Below, piece by piece: positions 20,955 through 33,479 of a stretch of DNA of 64,000 nucleotides. The DNA comes from Pomphorhynchus laevis. Taxonomy: Eukaryota > Acanthocephala > Palaeacanthocephala > Echinorhynchida > Pomphorhynchidae. The stretch spans positions 172,205 to 236,204 of the forward strand of contig WNNJ02000861.1 in the NCBI GenBank assembly GCA_012934845.2, written 5' to 3'. A program made the translations under genes and the position numbers. Each line of letters opens with the position of its first letter. Positions within the stretch are counted from its first letter, which is position 1. A model generated the notes under the pieces. That model was not told the origin of the DNA and did no database searches. It saw only the letters and a list, made by a program, of their open reading frames with translations.

Positions 20955-21240
20955 AAATTGAATAAATAAAACTATCTTTGTTTATATTCTAAATAATCAA
21001 CGACATTGATCTTTTGAAAATCATTCATATTTTACGTAAAGCTACCATAAACAGGTGATGTACCGTGCAATGACGAAGAGGAAAGTAGCTGTAATAAAAG
21101 ATTCGAACAGAGTTATATCATAAATTGGTTCAATAAAATCGTATGATTTATTGCCGATTGCTATATTGTAATAGAAGACATCAGCTACACATATCATACT
21201 ATTTCTAGCAATTCAAATTAGTCGTGTCGATAAAAGCAGT
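20955..21240 (+). repeat. R unit, copy 5 (3' flank only)
   Basis: It begins right after the family G remnant with AATAAATAAAACTATC, equivalent to the sequence after the stop of the + strand R gene, and continues through the convergent frame to GTCGTGTCGATAAAA. Family A copy A3 follows directly. Confidence 0.75.
21042..21184 (-). pseudogene. Convergent hydrophobic frame of R unit, copy 5
   Basis: The minus strand reads DVFYYNIAIGNKSYDFIEPI, YDITLFES, FITATFLFVIARYITC and then stops, shorter at the C-terminus than copy 4. It is open over its whole aligned length after a TGTGTAG acceptor-like sequence. The + strand exons of this unit are absent. Confidence 0.4.
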
Positions 21241-23330
21241 AGGTGAGAAGGGTGACATTTCTGCTTATGGTTCTGACTAGGTGAAGGCCGTCCCGTTCCG
21301 GTTACATTAACGCAATGGAAAGTACACAAGAGTCTTTTTTACTGAATATCCTTAAGTGAAATTCCAGAAGTGCTTCCTTGCCATAGGCTTCTATCTGGTA
21401 GAGATGCAGATGTTATAGTCCTTCAAGAGACGCGGTCTATCCGTATACTCCAGGACATAACTCGATTTATCCCTAAGCATATCTATTCACCCTTTACTCC
21501 TTACATAACCCCTCCACACTCCTCCAATTCTCAAGGTCTTCTAGCCTTAATTAAAAGCTCCTTAAGGTCTACCCTATTATTAAACTACTCGTGCCCATAC
21601 CTTTCTCCGCAGAGCTAGGAACGACTATCTTATACACAAACCACAAACCCTTACCTTTCATTGCTCTACAACAAATTTACTTCTCGACATATTTATGCTA
21701 CCTAGGATGTGGTTGTTAAAACTCATTTGCACTTAGCAGTCGCGCTAACAGCTGACCACGTCGCATGATATTTTACTCTGGCGGCTGGATGAAGATATGT
21801 TACTTATAAGGAGGTTTTACGTCGATCCTATTAGAGTAGACTTTTTTAGACAGCTATCCAACTCTTCCCAATGACTGGAAATGAGAGTTTAACCGAATTC
21901 AATTCCTACCTCTCTTCGCAAGCTACGGAGATCTTTTAAAGAGGTCTCATTTACAGTCCCACTTCGACAAAATTCAATGTCTTAGCAAAATGCTACACCT
22001 TCCTAATCTATCTGCTTCCTTCAGGCAGATTATCTTGAATGAATCTGGAGTTCTAGATATAAGCATCAGCTGAGTAGGGACAGGACAAGTATTGCTCGTC
22101 TAAGTCCCTCCCATGCTTCCTTCTGAAAGATATTCAAGAAGGAGAATTTTGTCTTCTTGCGGAAGAAAGCATCGGGTTAACTTGATAGAGTAGGCCTTGA
22201 TAGAGTTTTGGAAGAATCACTAGCCCTACATGATTAAAGAGTCACGCTATATCACCAGCCAATCGCGCCTTGGGTTGTCTACAGGAGTAGGAACTTAACT
22301 GTTACGTATATCCTTATCTGATATAAGCCCCTTCCGGGCACCTCCAAATCCGTCGCTTCCTATTCGTCTCGAGTTTGTCAGCTTTTGACAGCCGATCAAG
22401 AATAGAAGTGGCCGTCGCAATTGTTTAAACGTCGCCATCCGAAGTAACCGGAATCAATTGTAGCCGACGTATATTTGAACCAAAGAAAAAATCGGTTTAA
22501 TGTCCCAAAGACTTGCGACCCATTTCGATTCAAAATTCCAACAAATCTTCATCTTCTTTTTCTCGTTACAGAGTCCGCATTTTCCACTGTCACGCCAATG
22601 GGCCTTATTGATGGTTGATGTTGACCGCATCTTCATTCCCTTAGTTATGCCCTATCTCAGCTCCCGCGGACTCGCCGCGAGAATTGTTAACAGGGTCTAG
22701 ATATTGATGTATACCAAGCGGTTCAGCTATGAAGACGACCCTAATGCACGTCAGTTCTACCCTATTACAGATGTGGCTCAAGGTTCCACACTTTCATCTA
22801 TCTTACATCTTGCTAGCTTCATTGTTCTCTTCAAGTTGATAGTCTTTCATAGCACCCATGCAACAAACAAAGAACATCAAGAGACTAGCACTGGCTGCCC
22901 TTTCCTTAATTTTGCAATCTCAACCACTCCCCATCTTCACGAGTCAAGTAACATATCTGGGGTTCACCGTTACGGTGAACTGTCGGCGAAAGATGGCCTG
23001 GGTAAACTTAAACGTATCCAGACCAAAGTTAGGTGGCTCTGAAAAGGGCCCATAATTTGTCATTAAATGGTAAAACCCTACGCCCTAGGGGTACCTTGGC
23101 TATCTCGGGATTAGTTTTCTTCTCTAGAGCTTCTCTCCCTAAAGCAAAGACTTAGGGTTCTCAAGTACCTCATCTCAAAATAAATGACCATAGTCTGCCT
23201 CGAATGGACTCTCAGCGGTTGATAGACACTAAACGGTTAAGTCGGAAGGCGGCTGGTTGCTCAGATCCCACTGCACATTGAACACTGGTTAGTATCCCTA
23301 CATCCACCTGCCGTCGCCTTCAGTTTTAAA
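21240..23330 (+). mobile_element. LINE A3, decayed family-A ORF2
   Basis: The copy covers the family A ORF2 from near its start (LLSGRDADVIVLQETRSIRI at 21385) through the RT (KRFSYEDDPNARQFYPIT at 22715) to the thumb (FTSQVTYLGFTVTVN at about 22940). It contains many stops, frameshifts and an internal deletion that removes the YADD region (about 22840). It is the oldest-looking A copy. Confidence 0.75.
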
Positions 23331-23475
23331 AATGGTGATAGATAAATTACTTTAGAGTTTCATAATATCAGACGACTATTATTGAGATACAGAAAAATAT
23401 GTTATTTCAGCAACAAGAAAAAATCAAAATGATTCAAATTCAAACCAGCAAATGCTTTCCTACTAAAAATATTTA
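23330..23475 (+). repeat. Dispersed repeat T, copy 2
   Basis: Partner of 9297-9440. Here it directly follows A3, which follows R copy 5. Confidence 0.7.
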
Positions 23476-25984
23476 AATTAATATAAGTTTTCTATCGTCT
23501 ATCATTTTTGGGTAACGAGTGATTATTGCGAAGACGCGCCAATCGTTTAAATGCAGGTAGGTATAACCGCGTAAACTGGAAACTAAAATAATCGCGTGAG
23601 TCACACATTACAAGTGGATATGTTATAGGAAAATAAATCCCTATATATTATCGATTGGTATGCCAAAGAAATTGAATTGAAAACTTGAATACACTTGGCA
23701 TGTAACGAACATGTAAGTATTGATATAAAAGCGAAATCTATATAGATAATGTATTATTGAAATATAATACCTAAATTCAATAATTTTTGAAATAATATCG
23801 ATACAAATCGGATGACAGATTCGTCAGCTGCTTAGATAAACGCATGATATATCAGGTTTAAGCATAGTTTAATTTCTAAGAATTGGTAGATATCCCAATG
23901 TTGGTATCGTTATTTAAAATGGTACAAAATCTAGATATTCGAAAATAATTCATATCAGGTATATTTCGATAAATCGACTTTTAAGTGTCCTGCGAAAATG
24001 CAATTCCACCGTAATCGTAACTTTAGGAATAGAAATTATCTGAATTATTTACATTTCCACCAAATAATTCAAAATTGCCCCCTAATAATTGAAATTGGCC
24101 TAAAGTGGGGCGCGGTTCTGACGTCGGAAACACAGATCTAGATATTTAAAAATAATTTACATTGAGTTTTATTTGCTAAATCTACTTTTGGATTTCTTGC
24201 GAAAATGCAATTCGATCGTTATCAACTGTAACAAAAGTTATCAACGAGTATCTTTAATGGTTTTTGTTAAATAGGTTAAACTCTAAGAAGATCGTTGTAT
24301 ATTATCAAAGTTTCAATCTTTAATTCCTTAACTATTTTGCTATTGCCAATCTGAATCATTTGAAATAAATTTAACAATTGAACAGAATAAATATTAAATA
24401 TCTGGATTTTAACGAATTTTTAGTTATCTATTTTCTTTATAAGTAAAGATTTATGCTACACACATTAAATTAATAAGTTGATTTATTAAAAATATTTTCT
24501 ATTTATACTTTTCTTAATGTTAAAAATTTAAAGCTACAAATATTTATTTTGGTTTGTAAATGAGTATTTTTAAAAAATTTAATTATAAAAAACGGTTTAT
24601 TATTAAATAATACAATAAAATATCAATTAACAAATATGTTAAATTAACAAACTGTATTTTAATTTAGCATATAATTAATAACACAAGTATTTCATAAAAT
24701 TGTTAATCATTGTAAAATATAAAAGTAATATTTAGTTTATTAAATAATGTATAGCATATAATTTATATATTTTTAGCACATTTTATAATATCAAAAACAC
24801 TATTTTTAAGACACCGGATCAAGCCTTATTTATCGGATTCGTATGTTCAAGTATTTTCTTCCGAAGATAGAAATAACTTTGTGTTTATTTAAAAGAAAAA
24901 AACACAAATTTTAAATTTTTACGAAATCAAATTGTAATTACTTTAAATAATATTTCAATAAATTGAATCAAATGATAGATGACCGAAGAAAATTCTTAGA
25001 TAAATCTGATCACTACTGAGTATACATTAAGGAAATGATAAAAATAACACAATGACGATAATTCTTATTCGTATTTCTATTAAGCAAATAGTTAGAAGCT
25101 TCCAAATATTTGATAAAATATTGAAATAATTGTTAATCAGTTAGAAATGGAATCATAAATTTATTTAAAATTTATAAAATAATGTATAACATATAATTTA
25201 TATATTTTTAGCACATTTTATAATATCAAAAACAATTTTTAAGACACCGGATCAAGCGTTATTTATCGGATTCGTAAGTTCAAGTATTCTCGAACATTAA
25301 TGAAAAAATGTTATTACATTTATAAATACATGTTATGTTTTAATATATAATCATTATTACAAATAGAAAAAACTAATAAGAAAAGCTCTTAATTGAAGCT
25401 TATTAGCTATCATTTAGGTAAACATAGGTGGTTTGTTGAATGAATGGCATCCGATAAAAATGCCACAAGTATTTGTGACGCCCTCGTTTAATAGATTTTA
25501 AAGTTTAATTTGAAAATAAAATTTGCAGAGCAAGTAAAATTAATATAAAATAAAATCAGTTATCAAATTATTGCACATTTAAAGATAATGACGAAACCTT
25601 CAATGTTAGTTAATGCCACATATAAAAATCATGTATCTTCAGTAAGATAGTGAAATTATTTTCTTTGCAATATTAAATTATTACGAGTAACTAAACATGT
25701 GATATAAAATAAGAAAATTATTTAATTGATCGCAAATTAAACAATGATTTTCAATGCTGACAATAATTTTCAATTAGACGTCTTGCTTATAAACAAAAAA
25801 TCAATGTTTCTTGATTAGTACTTTACAAAATAATGTATTTCGTTTAGTAAGTTATCTCATCGTTATCATCACCTTCTCATTGCTAACCTACGCAAGCGGG
25901 TAACATTTTGCTTCAATTAATTCTTTAATAACTAATACTATATAGAATTTCAAATTATAATTTAATTTGAAAAATTCAAATTAA
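23476..25984. other. AT-rich non-coding stretch with local duplications
   Basis: No gene is seen. A ~112 bp direct repeat occurs at 24743-24857 and 25178-25289 (offset 435 bp; shared CACCGGATCAAGC and TTATTTATCGGATTCGTA). A more diverged ~95 bp pair occurs at 23935-24030 and 24125-24220 (shared GCGAAAATGCAATTC). Confidence 0.6.
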
Positions 25985-26455
25985 AATGACGTCTAGGGGA
26001 CGTCATCTAGAGAAAATACCTAATCCCGAGATAGCCCAAGTACCCCAAAGGAGTACTTGGGCTTTTCCATACAATGACATATGTTGGGTCCGTTTCATAG
26101 CCCACCTAGCTCTTTAAAGGATACGTTTGAGTCTATCCAGGTCAGCTTTCGCTGACCAGTTCACCGCAACGGTGATCCGCTGATATTTTATTATTCGACT
26201 TGTGAAGATGTTGAGTGGTTGAGGCTGCAAATTAGAGGAGAGGGCAGAAAGTGCTAGTCTCTTAAGTTTTTTCTTTGTTGCAGTGGCGCCATGAAAGACA
26301 ACTACCTTCGATTTTATTTTTGGATGGGGATAACTGATCTTTCAATCTTAAAAGAATCGGCTAATATCCGAGACTGCATCTTTGCACCTGCATCCAGAAA
26401 ACAGGGATGTAATATCATCAGCATATATTACAATAGAAGATGATGTTCACATATC
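25985..26455 (-). mobile_element. LINE A6, family-A RT fragment
   Basis: The minus strand matches A1 over the region after YADD (10715-11170 equivalent), with words GTGAACTGGTCAGCGAAAG-like and CTTAAGAGACTAGCACT. It is a decayed fragment cut at both ends. Confidence 0.8.
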
Positions 26456-26469
26456 ATTTTTTTGTTATG

Positions 26470-26760
26470 AAAACAGTGCACACAGAAATATCGAAAATAA
26501 TATAACAATATTTTAATAAATCATAAAAGACCTTACAGAAAATTTTATCTCTAAAATAATTAACTAATTGAACTACTCTGAATTTTCAAATAAAAATTAA
26601 TAGTCATTTATAGTACTGACTACCGTAAAGCACTATAAATGACTGTAATTTTATTTAATCTCTATTTAATCTTTTTCAATAAATAATTTTAATTTTAAAT
26701 TGAATCATGAAGCTTAAATAACATCAAAAGCAGATGCTGCAAATGAAGCCAGTTATCAGT
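26470..26760. other. AT-rich spacer
   Basis: Nothing is recognised. A small palindromic pair around TAGTCATTTATAGTACTGAC and CACTATAAATGACT lies at 26600-26645. Confidence 0.4.
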
Positions 26761-26769
26761 AAGATATTC

Positions 26770-27370
26770 GTTTTGCTATATTTCGGTTGATTGGTAGTTG
26801 GTATTCTGCTCTGCTGTGCAAATAGAATGACTACTGTACAGTTCAAATGTTAATGACATAAAATTGAACTACTCTGCCTTTTCAACCAGTAATTAATAGC
26901 GCATAAATACACTGCACAAGTGTTTATTTTGTCCTTTGGCTCCAATCAAAACGGAGAAACGAAAGTGACGAGGCAAAGTGACTATGTCTTAACTAACGAC
27001 AGTGCAATTTCGCGTTTCAATGTAGCCTGAACATCTTAGTACGACCAAGATCTATGTGCCTAGAGATATCTTTTTGCAATCTTAATTCGATGGTAATGAT
27101 ATTTATTATTAATTATGTGATCGTAAAAATTATAATAAACTTCGTGAATAATTATTTATAATAAAGCGATAAATAATTACCTGAGTTTTATTTTACAATC
27201 CCGCTGCGCTACCAGCGATGGAAATAATCCGCTGTACAAGATACACCAAATGAAAACTTAAAAACGAAATGTATGTCTTCGTAACAAAGAACTCATTAAG
27301 TCCAATTGCTTCAAAGTCATTGTGGATATTGTTCAGCAAAACGCTTATCATCAATTAAAGAAGTAGTTGA
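26770..27370 (-). mobile_element. LINE family E, 3' end (copy 2, inverted)
   Basis: Reverse-complement partner of 6570-7170, similar over about 600 bp with small indels. It lies directly upstream of C1. Confidence 0.6.
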
Positions 27371-27956
27371 GCGCTAACGAATCGAAATCGATAAGTTAAC
27401 TACAGATCTTGGAAATTTAAAGAATAATCTTTTGGAAAGAACCTCATCTGATAGTGGGGAATGCAGTTTAACAAGATCGCGCACTTTTGCAGGTGTAGTT
27501 CGACAAACGGTTGTGATATCTGTTTTCGCCTCCAAACATTTAAACAAAAATTTGACTCTGCTTAAATTCTTGCAAGACTGTGATAAGCATGCAAATCGTT
27601 CGTGTATCGTAATCATTATAGGGTTGGATGTTTCATCCAATAATCAACACGTCGTTAAGAAAATTTTCTCTGAGATTGGGAAAGTCTATCAATATGTCAG
27701 TATATTCGACTCAAACGATTTTCAGCTAAACGAATTGATATTCTTCCATGCTTGCTTGTTTCAACTGACGAATCGATATAACGTCAAACACTTTCCTATT
27801 GTAGCAAGCTACGAAATTCACCTAGCTTTTCCAGAGTCTATCTAATTCCTGAACTGTCAACAGTAAAACGTGATGCCTACAAAACTATCCGTGCCGAACT
27901 TAGCAAGAAACGAAACACTGACTGTTCCTCTACTTTATTACTAGACAATAACAACA

Positions 27957-28529
27957 ATGCGAGTTTATCCAGCTCAACATTTGACTATAGAAGCCTGCAA
28001 ATCCATAAAATCCTCCAGTAAATCTTCCATTAAATCCTCCAGTAATTCCTCCAGTAATTTCTTCAGTAAATCCTCCACTAATTCCTTCAGTAAATCCTAC
28101 AATACATTCTCCAGTATATCCTCCAATAAACCTACAGTAAATCCTCCAGTATATCCTTCAGCGAATCCTCAAGTCAATCACCCAGTGAATCTTAGAGTAT
28201 ATACTCTAGCTTATTCTCAAGTAAATACTCAAATAAATTATCCAGTTAATCCTCCAGTTAACCCTCCATTAAATCCGTCAGTAAACTCTCCAGCAAATCT
28301 TTCAGTAAATCATCAAGAAAATTCTCAAGTAAAGCCTTCAGTAAATCCTCCAGAAAATCTTCTAGTAAATCATCCAGTGTATTTTCTAATTGATTCGACT
28401 CCGCTGATTCCCAAGTCTTTCTGGAAATTAGCCGTCTTAAATATCCGCTCTCTTAGTAACAAAGTTGATTCAGTATATAATCTTTTCTTTCATAAATCTT
28501 TGGATGTTTTGTGTTTAACCGAACCTTAG
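27957..28529 (+). pseudogene. C1 ORF2 N-terminus fused to tetrapeptide repeats
   Basis: One open frame first codes a Ser/Lys-rich stretch, then about 20 tetrapeptides of the type NPPV, and continues without a break into the APE endonuclease start (KLAVLNIRSLSNKVDSVYNL, FHKSLDVLCLTE), where it stops at the position of the conserved Trp. The repeat part comes from a 12 bp minisatellite whose length is a multiple of three, so the frame survived expansion. B1 has no such segment. Real translation cannot be judged. Confidence 0.55.
27990..28395 (+). repeat. 12 bp minisatellite AATCCTCCAGTA
   Basis: About 33 imperfect copies of AATCCTCCAGTA run in phase. Variants such as AATTCCTCCAGT and AATCCTCAAGTA increase toward both ends. 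Confidence 0.9.
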
Positions 28530-29913
28530 CACTATGATAAGAATGATTACTCTATTAAACGCCTCCGCTCTTTAAACCTCTCTGTGGTTAATAAGGCCCA
28601 TCAACTACCTATTAGTTCAAATAGATCAATTAACCAAAATGGTCTTTTAGCTTTATCTCACGATTAGTCTCCGCTGCAATCATTAACGTTGTCGTGTTCA
28701 TCTTACTTTTGAACTGCTTGGGTTCCATGTAAAAGCCGGCTCGTTGTTTTTCAATATCTACTTTTTCTATCAACCTGTATCATGTCATCCGTCATACACC
28801 CTTTTTTCTGTGAACTGTCAAACTTACTTTCTTTCATCTACATTCAGCTCCGGTTTATCATACGTTGTATTGGGTGATATAAATGTTCGCTTAGACCGTC
28901 CTTGTGATTCAAATACCCTAAAGGCGATTTCTACATTTAATGATCATGATTTTCAAATCATGTCTTATTCTTCTGCTACACATCTTCTTGGTGGTACCAT
29001 CGATATTGTTGCCTTACGTTCGCGTTTTGCCTTGTCTTCTTCATTATGAATATTTGATCATGCTCTATCTGACCACTTCCTTGTTACCTGTTCCCTCCCT
29101 ATGTTAAAAATCAATGTTACTGCAAAAATTATCTCGTGTTGTTCTTAAAAATTCTTTGATTTTTTCCTTCGCTCTCATATCAATAGCTCTCCGTTAATGT
29201 ATCCTTCTTCTATATATCAATTCCCCAATTATCTATGTACCCTCTTTAAGAATAATTTTGCTCCATCCTCGATGACATTCTTCCCTTAAAACTGTTATTC
29301 AATCACGTCACTATCGTAAAACCTGGTTCGCACTGAGTGTGTGACTTCAAAACGCCTCCTGCGTTGTTCTCTCAGAATTTATCATAGTTATCTCGGACTA
29401 TCTTCTGCACTTGACTCCTCCGTTTATCGCAACCAATTATTTGTTCTTTGTCGTTCGCATAGGCAACTTCTGCGTTCTAAGGCACATATTTTTTGGCGAA
29501 ACAAACTGGCTTCCGCTAATGACCCTCGAACAAAATGGAAAACTCCCAACTCTCGACTTTCTCGTTTCACTGTTATCTCCACTCTTGATCCTTCTCAATT
29601 CTTCGATGTCCTAATTTCAAAAACTATTTTTTTTAATCGATTCGATCATCGTCCTTCCACAAACTTCTTGTATCCCGTCTATTCGTATACATGAGCTATT
29701 TTACCTACTTGCGGTATCTGAAAATGGGGTATCTTGTCTTCTTATTTCGTCAACCCCTAAATTCTTTCTTGCCAATCCTATCCCTACTCGAATTCTCAAA
29801 TTGTTGTCAACAGACTTCACACCTTTCCTTACCAGCCTCTTTAACTCGTCAATCCGGTATCTTATTCTAATAAAAAGTATATTATTTATTATCAATTCAT
29901 AAAAATTTGCCAC

Positions 29914-31124
29914 GAAAGCTCGAATATATCTAAGATAAAAATAGGAAGCATGATAGAAAAAGAATGCAATTGTAAAAGTCTTAGTTTTGATAAAATAAAT
30001 GAACATGTATGTACGAAATAATCTAGAATTAATTGAAAATTGTGAATTAAGAAAGCTGCTATCAAAAGGGTATAAATATAGATTAAATAAAAAACGACAA
30101 AAATAAAATTTACAGTTCGTTATATAATAACTTAAATGATTACTTTAGTAAGCTGATTAATAGTGAAAGCTCGAATATATCTAAGATAAAAATTTGGAAA
30201 GATTATATATTTGATAAAATTAAAAATAAAATGAAAATAACAAACAATTATAAAAGGAAAGATAAAATTAATAAAGATATGTATAAAGAACTTACTAAAT
30301 TAAAGGATAACTATATAATAACAACTATTGATAAAGCTAGTAATAACTTTGTCTTCATATGCAAAAAGCTTTATTATGATATACTAATGAAAGAGGTTAA
30401 TTATGATGATTCAAATGTAAATCCAACATATGAACGTAGTGAGTTGAGTTTTGAAACAATTATTACAAGTCACTGTTCTATAATGGATAAAAAGGGTATA
30501 AAGGTTGAATTAGATAATAAAACTATACCTATATTATATTGGAATCCAAAATTACATAAAAATCCAATAAAACCTAGGTTCATATGTAGTGCGTTTAAAT
30601 GTACATTAAAACCACTTTCTGTCCATATGAATAAAATACTTAAAGTAATTAAAGCACACTTTAAAAAATATTGCAAAGTAATCGAAATTAATACCGATAT
30701 AAAACACTATTTCAGTATTAATTCTACAAAAGAATTTTTAGAACAGACAAAAGGAATAAATTTTCAAAATAAAAATAGATACGATCTTAGTACGCTTTAT
30801 ACAAATCTAGATTTAATAGATATTAAAGAAGCGTTAGTAAAATTAATTAATCTTATATTCGGAAAAAGATATACATATATATGTTATAATAATTATAACG
30901 CCTATCTAACAAAAATTAAACCATCAAATAAATATAAATATATGGATAAAATTGAATTAATAGAATCCTTAAATCCAATGGGTGGTAATATTAGCCAAAT
31001 TATAGCTGACTTGTTTTTAAGCTTTATAGAATATAAATTTGTTCATAATTGTGTAAAAACTAAATCTAAACTATATACATATATGAAATATATGTTTCGA
31101 TACATTGATGATATGTGTATTTAA
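29914..31124 (+). mobile_element. Penelope-like element 2 (RT)
   Basis: The element begins with a 29 bp direct repeat (GAAAGCTCGAATATATCTAA at 29914-29942 and 30165-30193) and an N-terminal block (LIENCELRKLLSKGYKYR at about 30030). The RT follows to the catalytic FRYIDD. It is strongly AT-rich like the host, unlike the LINEs. It is old, with some breaks, and no endonuclease part was recognised. Confidence 0.7.
30231..31124 (+). pseudogene. Penelope-like reverse transcriptase, partial
   Basis: The frame codes the N-terminal DKASNNFVFICKKLYY block, then ILYWNPKLHKNPIKPRFICS, TLKPLSVHM, EINTDIKHYFSIN, a DLSTLYTNLD palm motif, LNPMGGNISQIIADLFLSFI and finally YMFRYIDDMCI. WxPKLHKNP and the RYIDD core identify a Penelope-like RT, and the sequence differs strongly from the element at 4.1-5.5 kb, so two Penelope lineages are present. 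The frame ends just after YIDD, and related sequence continues beyond (NNFYSISEQIYPESLILNK). It probably no longer codes a working enzyme. Confidence 0.75.
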
Positions 31125-31395
31125 TTCTAATAATTTTTATTCAATTAGTGAACAAATTTATCCAGAAAGCCTTATTCTTAACAAAACGTCATTTAAAACT
31201 ATTATATATTTATATCGTAAAGATAGCATATTTAAATTTACAAGAAACATATTTTTGCATGAGTATTCATACATACCATAGTATGCATGAATAGTAATTA
31301 ATACCATTGTAATTTAAAAATTAGTACAATTTTTAAATATTTTGATAAACCAAAATTATTTAAAAGTAGGAAAATCGATATCAAAGCAAATAAAA

Positions 31396-31760
31396 GATTT
31401 TCCAATTGAAGGTAATAGTAGGTAAATTATTGCTGCCTTTTTTAAGCTTTATAGAATATGAGTTTGTTCATAACTGTTTAAAAAATAAATCTAAATTATA
31501 TAAACATATGAAATATATGTTTTGATATATTGATGATATATGTGTATTTGACTCTAATATATTTTTTATCCAAGTAGGCTTATTCTTAATAGAACTAATA
31601 TTGATGATAAAGAAGGTATATATTTAGATATGAATATTAAATTAACATCAATTAAAACTAAAGTACTTGTTTCGTTATTATTATAAATTATTAACCGAAT
31701 TAAACTCAAGCATTCTAGAATAAATATTTCTTAATCGTATAGCTAGTATATACTTTTATA
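31396..31760 (+). mobile_element. Second, more decayed copy of Penelope-like element 2 RT
   Basis: The segment around 31430-31560 repeats 31010-31130 (LLPFLSFIEYEFVHNC, then a degraded YIDD region), so a piece of the same element is repeated about 430 bp downstream. It is broken. Confidence 0.65.
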
Positions 31761-33475
31761 CATACAATTCTTTGTGATCAACTGTTTTGAAACTATCGAA
31801 GATTGAGATGCACAAGCTAATCCATTTAGATGTGAAAGGCGTTATTTAATAAATTATTGGAAGATAACATATTAAAAATGCAAATCAATATTGCGTCTTT
31901 GATTAGAAAAAAGATAAATATGCGAAGCATAAAGTTTGGAAATCGTCGTGTGATGATTCTCAATTTTGCTTAGAAATAAAATTTGCATTCCTGCTTCTAT
32001 ACCTGGCCACTAAATTTGGCTGGAAAATAATCAGAATTACATAAATTATTTTGATTTGAATTGATTTAATATCGAACTTGACCTGTTTCATTTTGGTGAA
32101 AATGAATGACAAAATGAATGACAAAAGATTTTGTCAGAATGACAAAATCTTTTTATATGAATAATATACACGGAAGAAAGCAGCGCAACTACATGGAAGA
32201 ATAATATATACGGAAGAAAGGAACGCAACTACATGAAAAACGAGTGTTTATGTTACATCATCTTAAGTGCTCATCACTGTACTTGTAAATCACGGATATA
32301 TTTGTCGCTTGTAATAGGCGTATTCTGTGCTGTAATATTCAAGGATTCCTTGATTAAATCTAGAAAGGTTATTTCTTACGCATTTGTTTCCTTGAAGTTG
32401 ATCATGTGAACCTTGGCCGAGACGTGTTTCGCAATTTATGAACTCATATCATCCGCTTTAATGCATATTTATGTTGTCGAATACTCTATTCACTGTATTG
32501 CGAAGTCTGACCAAAATAAAATGCTCGTCTTTTCAAGGTATAAAATACACTGATACCAGATTACAATTGTACCATTTGAATACGCGGCATATTGTTGCGT
32601 TCTTTTTGTAAAACAGTCTAATGCCATGTAATCAGATCTTCGCAGTATGTTTGTCAAAAAAGTCTTTGACGTAAGTAGATTAAACGTATGTTGGTCGAGC
32701 ATTTAAACTCACTAACTTGCAAGAATAACAATTTGTGAACCTGCCCACTTGCGGTCTAACATAGTTATCTTGATTGCTAAAGAAATTGAAGCAGGCTGCG
32801 ATATTAAACTTTATAATTTGCAATTTATATTTTTGTGATATGTAAAATGTCCATTGAGCGGATGTCATGGTATACTTGGTTTGCGTTTAAGGTTTGTGTG
32901 CTTTTGTCTTCTGTCTGGTTATATTGACGTTCAAAAACGATATAGAGTGAATGAGTCTTCGAGCGTGATGCACTATTGTATTGCAGGATCGTATGTCGTG
33001 TAAGTAGATATAATCTTGTAGCTAAGAATAAATAAATACTTTTATTAAGTATCACCATCACTTGATTAAAGTTTGGATTGTTTTTTACAGATCATAATGA
33101 GAAAGTACTTGGTACGATCGCTAATAGAAGTTTGTTTGCAAACTAGATAATTTGTGTCCAACGATGCATAGTTTGAAATAATTAGTCTCATCGGTAAGAT
33201 TAGTTCGTGGATATTGTGTTGGAGATACAAGAAACTGCACCGCGCTCTGGCCGACTGTTTGTTATATTAATCATCCGTCATAAACTTTGCTAGTAACCGT
33301 AAGAACTTATTATACTGGCGCTCTCGGCTTAAAGTAGAATCCTTTTTTAACCTTACGAATTAATATGTTGACAGTATATCGACTGGTTAAAAAATTGTCT
33401 TGATTCTTAAATGCTTACAATACAAAAAAATGTACAGCATTACAACGTCGGAGCTACCAAAGGAAAACAAAGCTC
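31761..33475. other. Non-coding stretch with hairpin and short duplication
   Basis: No gene is recognised. A perfect 14 bp hairpin (AAAAGATTTTGTCA, loop GAA) lies at 32123-32153, and a 36 bp tandem pair (offset about 41 bp, CGGAAGAAAG...CGCAACTACATG) at 32159-32236. Confidence 0.6.
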
Positions 33476-33479
33476 AATT

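Larger units (their letters stand above)
27360..29866 (+). mobile_element. LINE C1, diverged B-type (CR1/L2-like), 3' truncated
   Basis: The order is ORF1 remains with a heptad-like segment (KLTTDLGNLKNNLLERTSS), TFAGVVRQ, a CDKHANRSCIVIIIGL block (27370-27935), a 12 bp minisatellite, the ORF2 endonuclease (28420-29050), the linker (29341-29560) and the start of the RT region (about 29697-29865, FTPFLTSLFNSSIRY). Each block aligns with B1 ORF1/ORF2 in the same order. It then ends abruptly at the Penelope-like element. It is decayed by many breaks. Confidence 0.75.

Noticed and set aside
24743-25289. Direct repeats as long terminal repeats of an LTR element
   Set aside because: They are only ~112 bp, 435 bp apart, with no coding or priming-site-like sequence between them; a local duplication is simpler.
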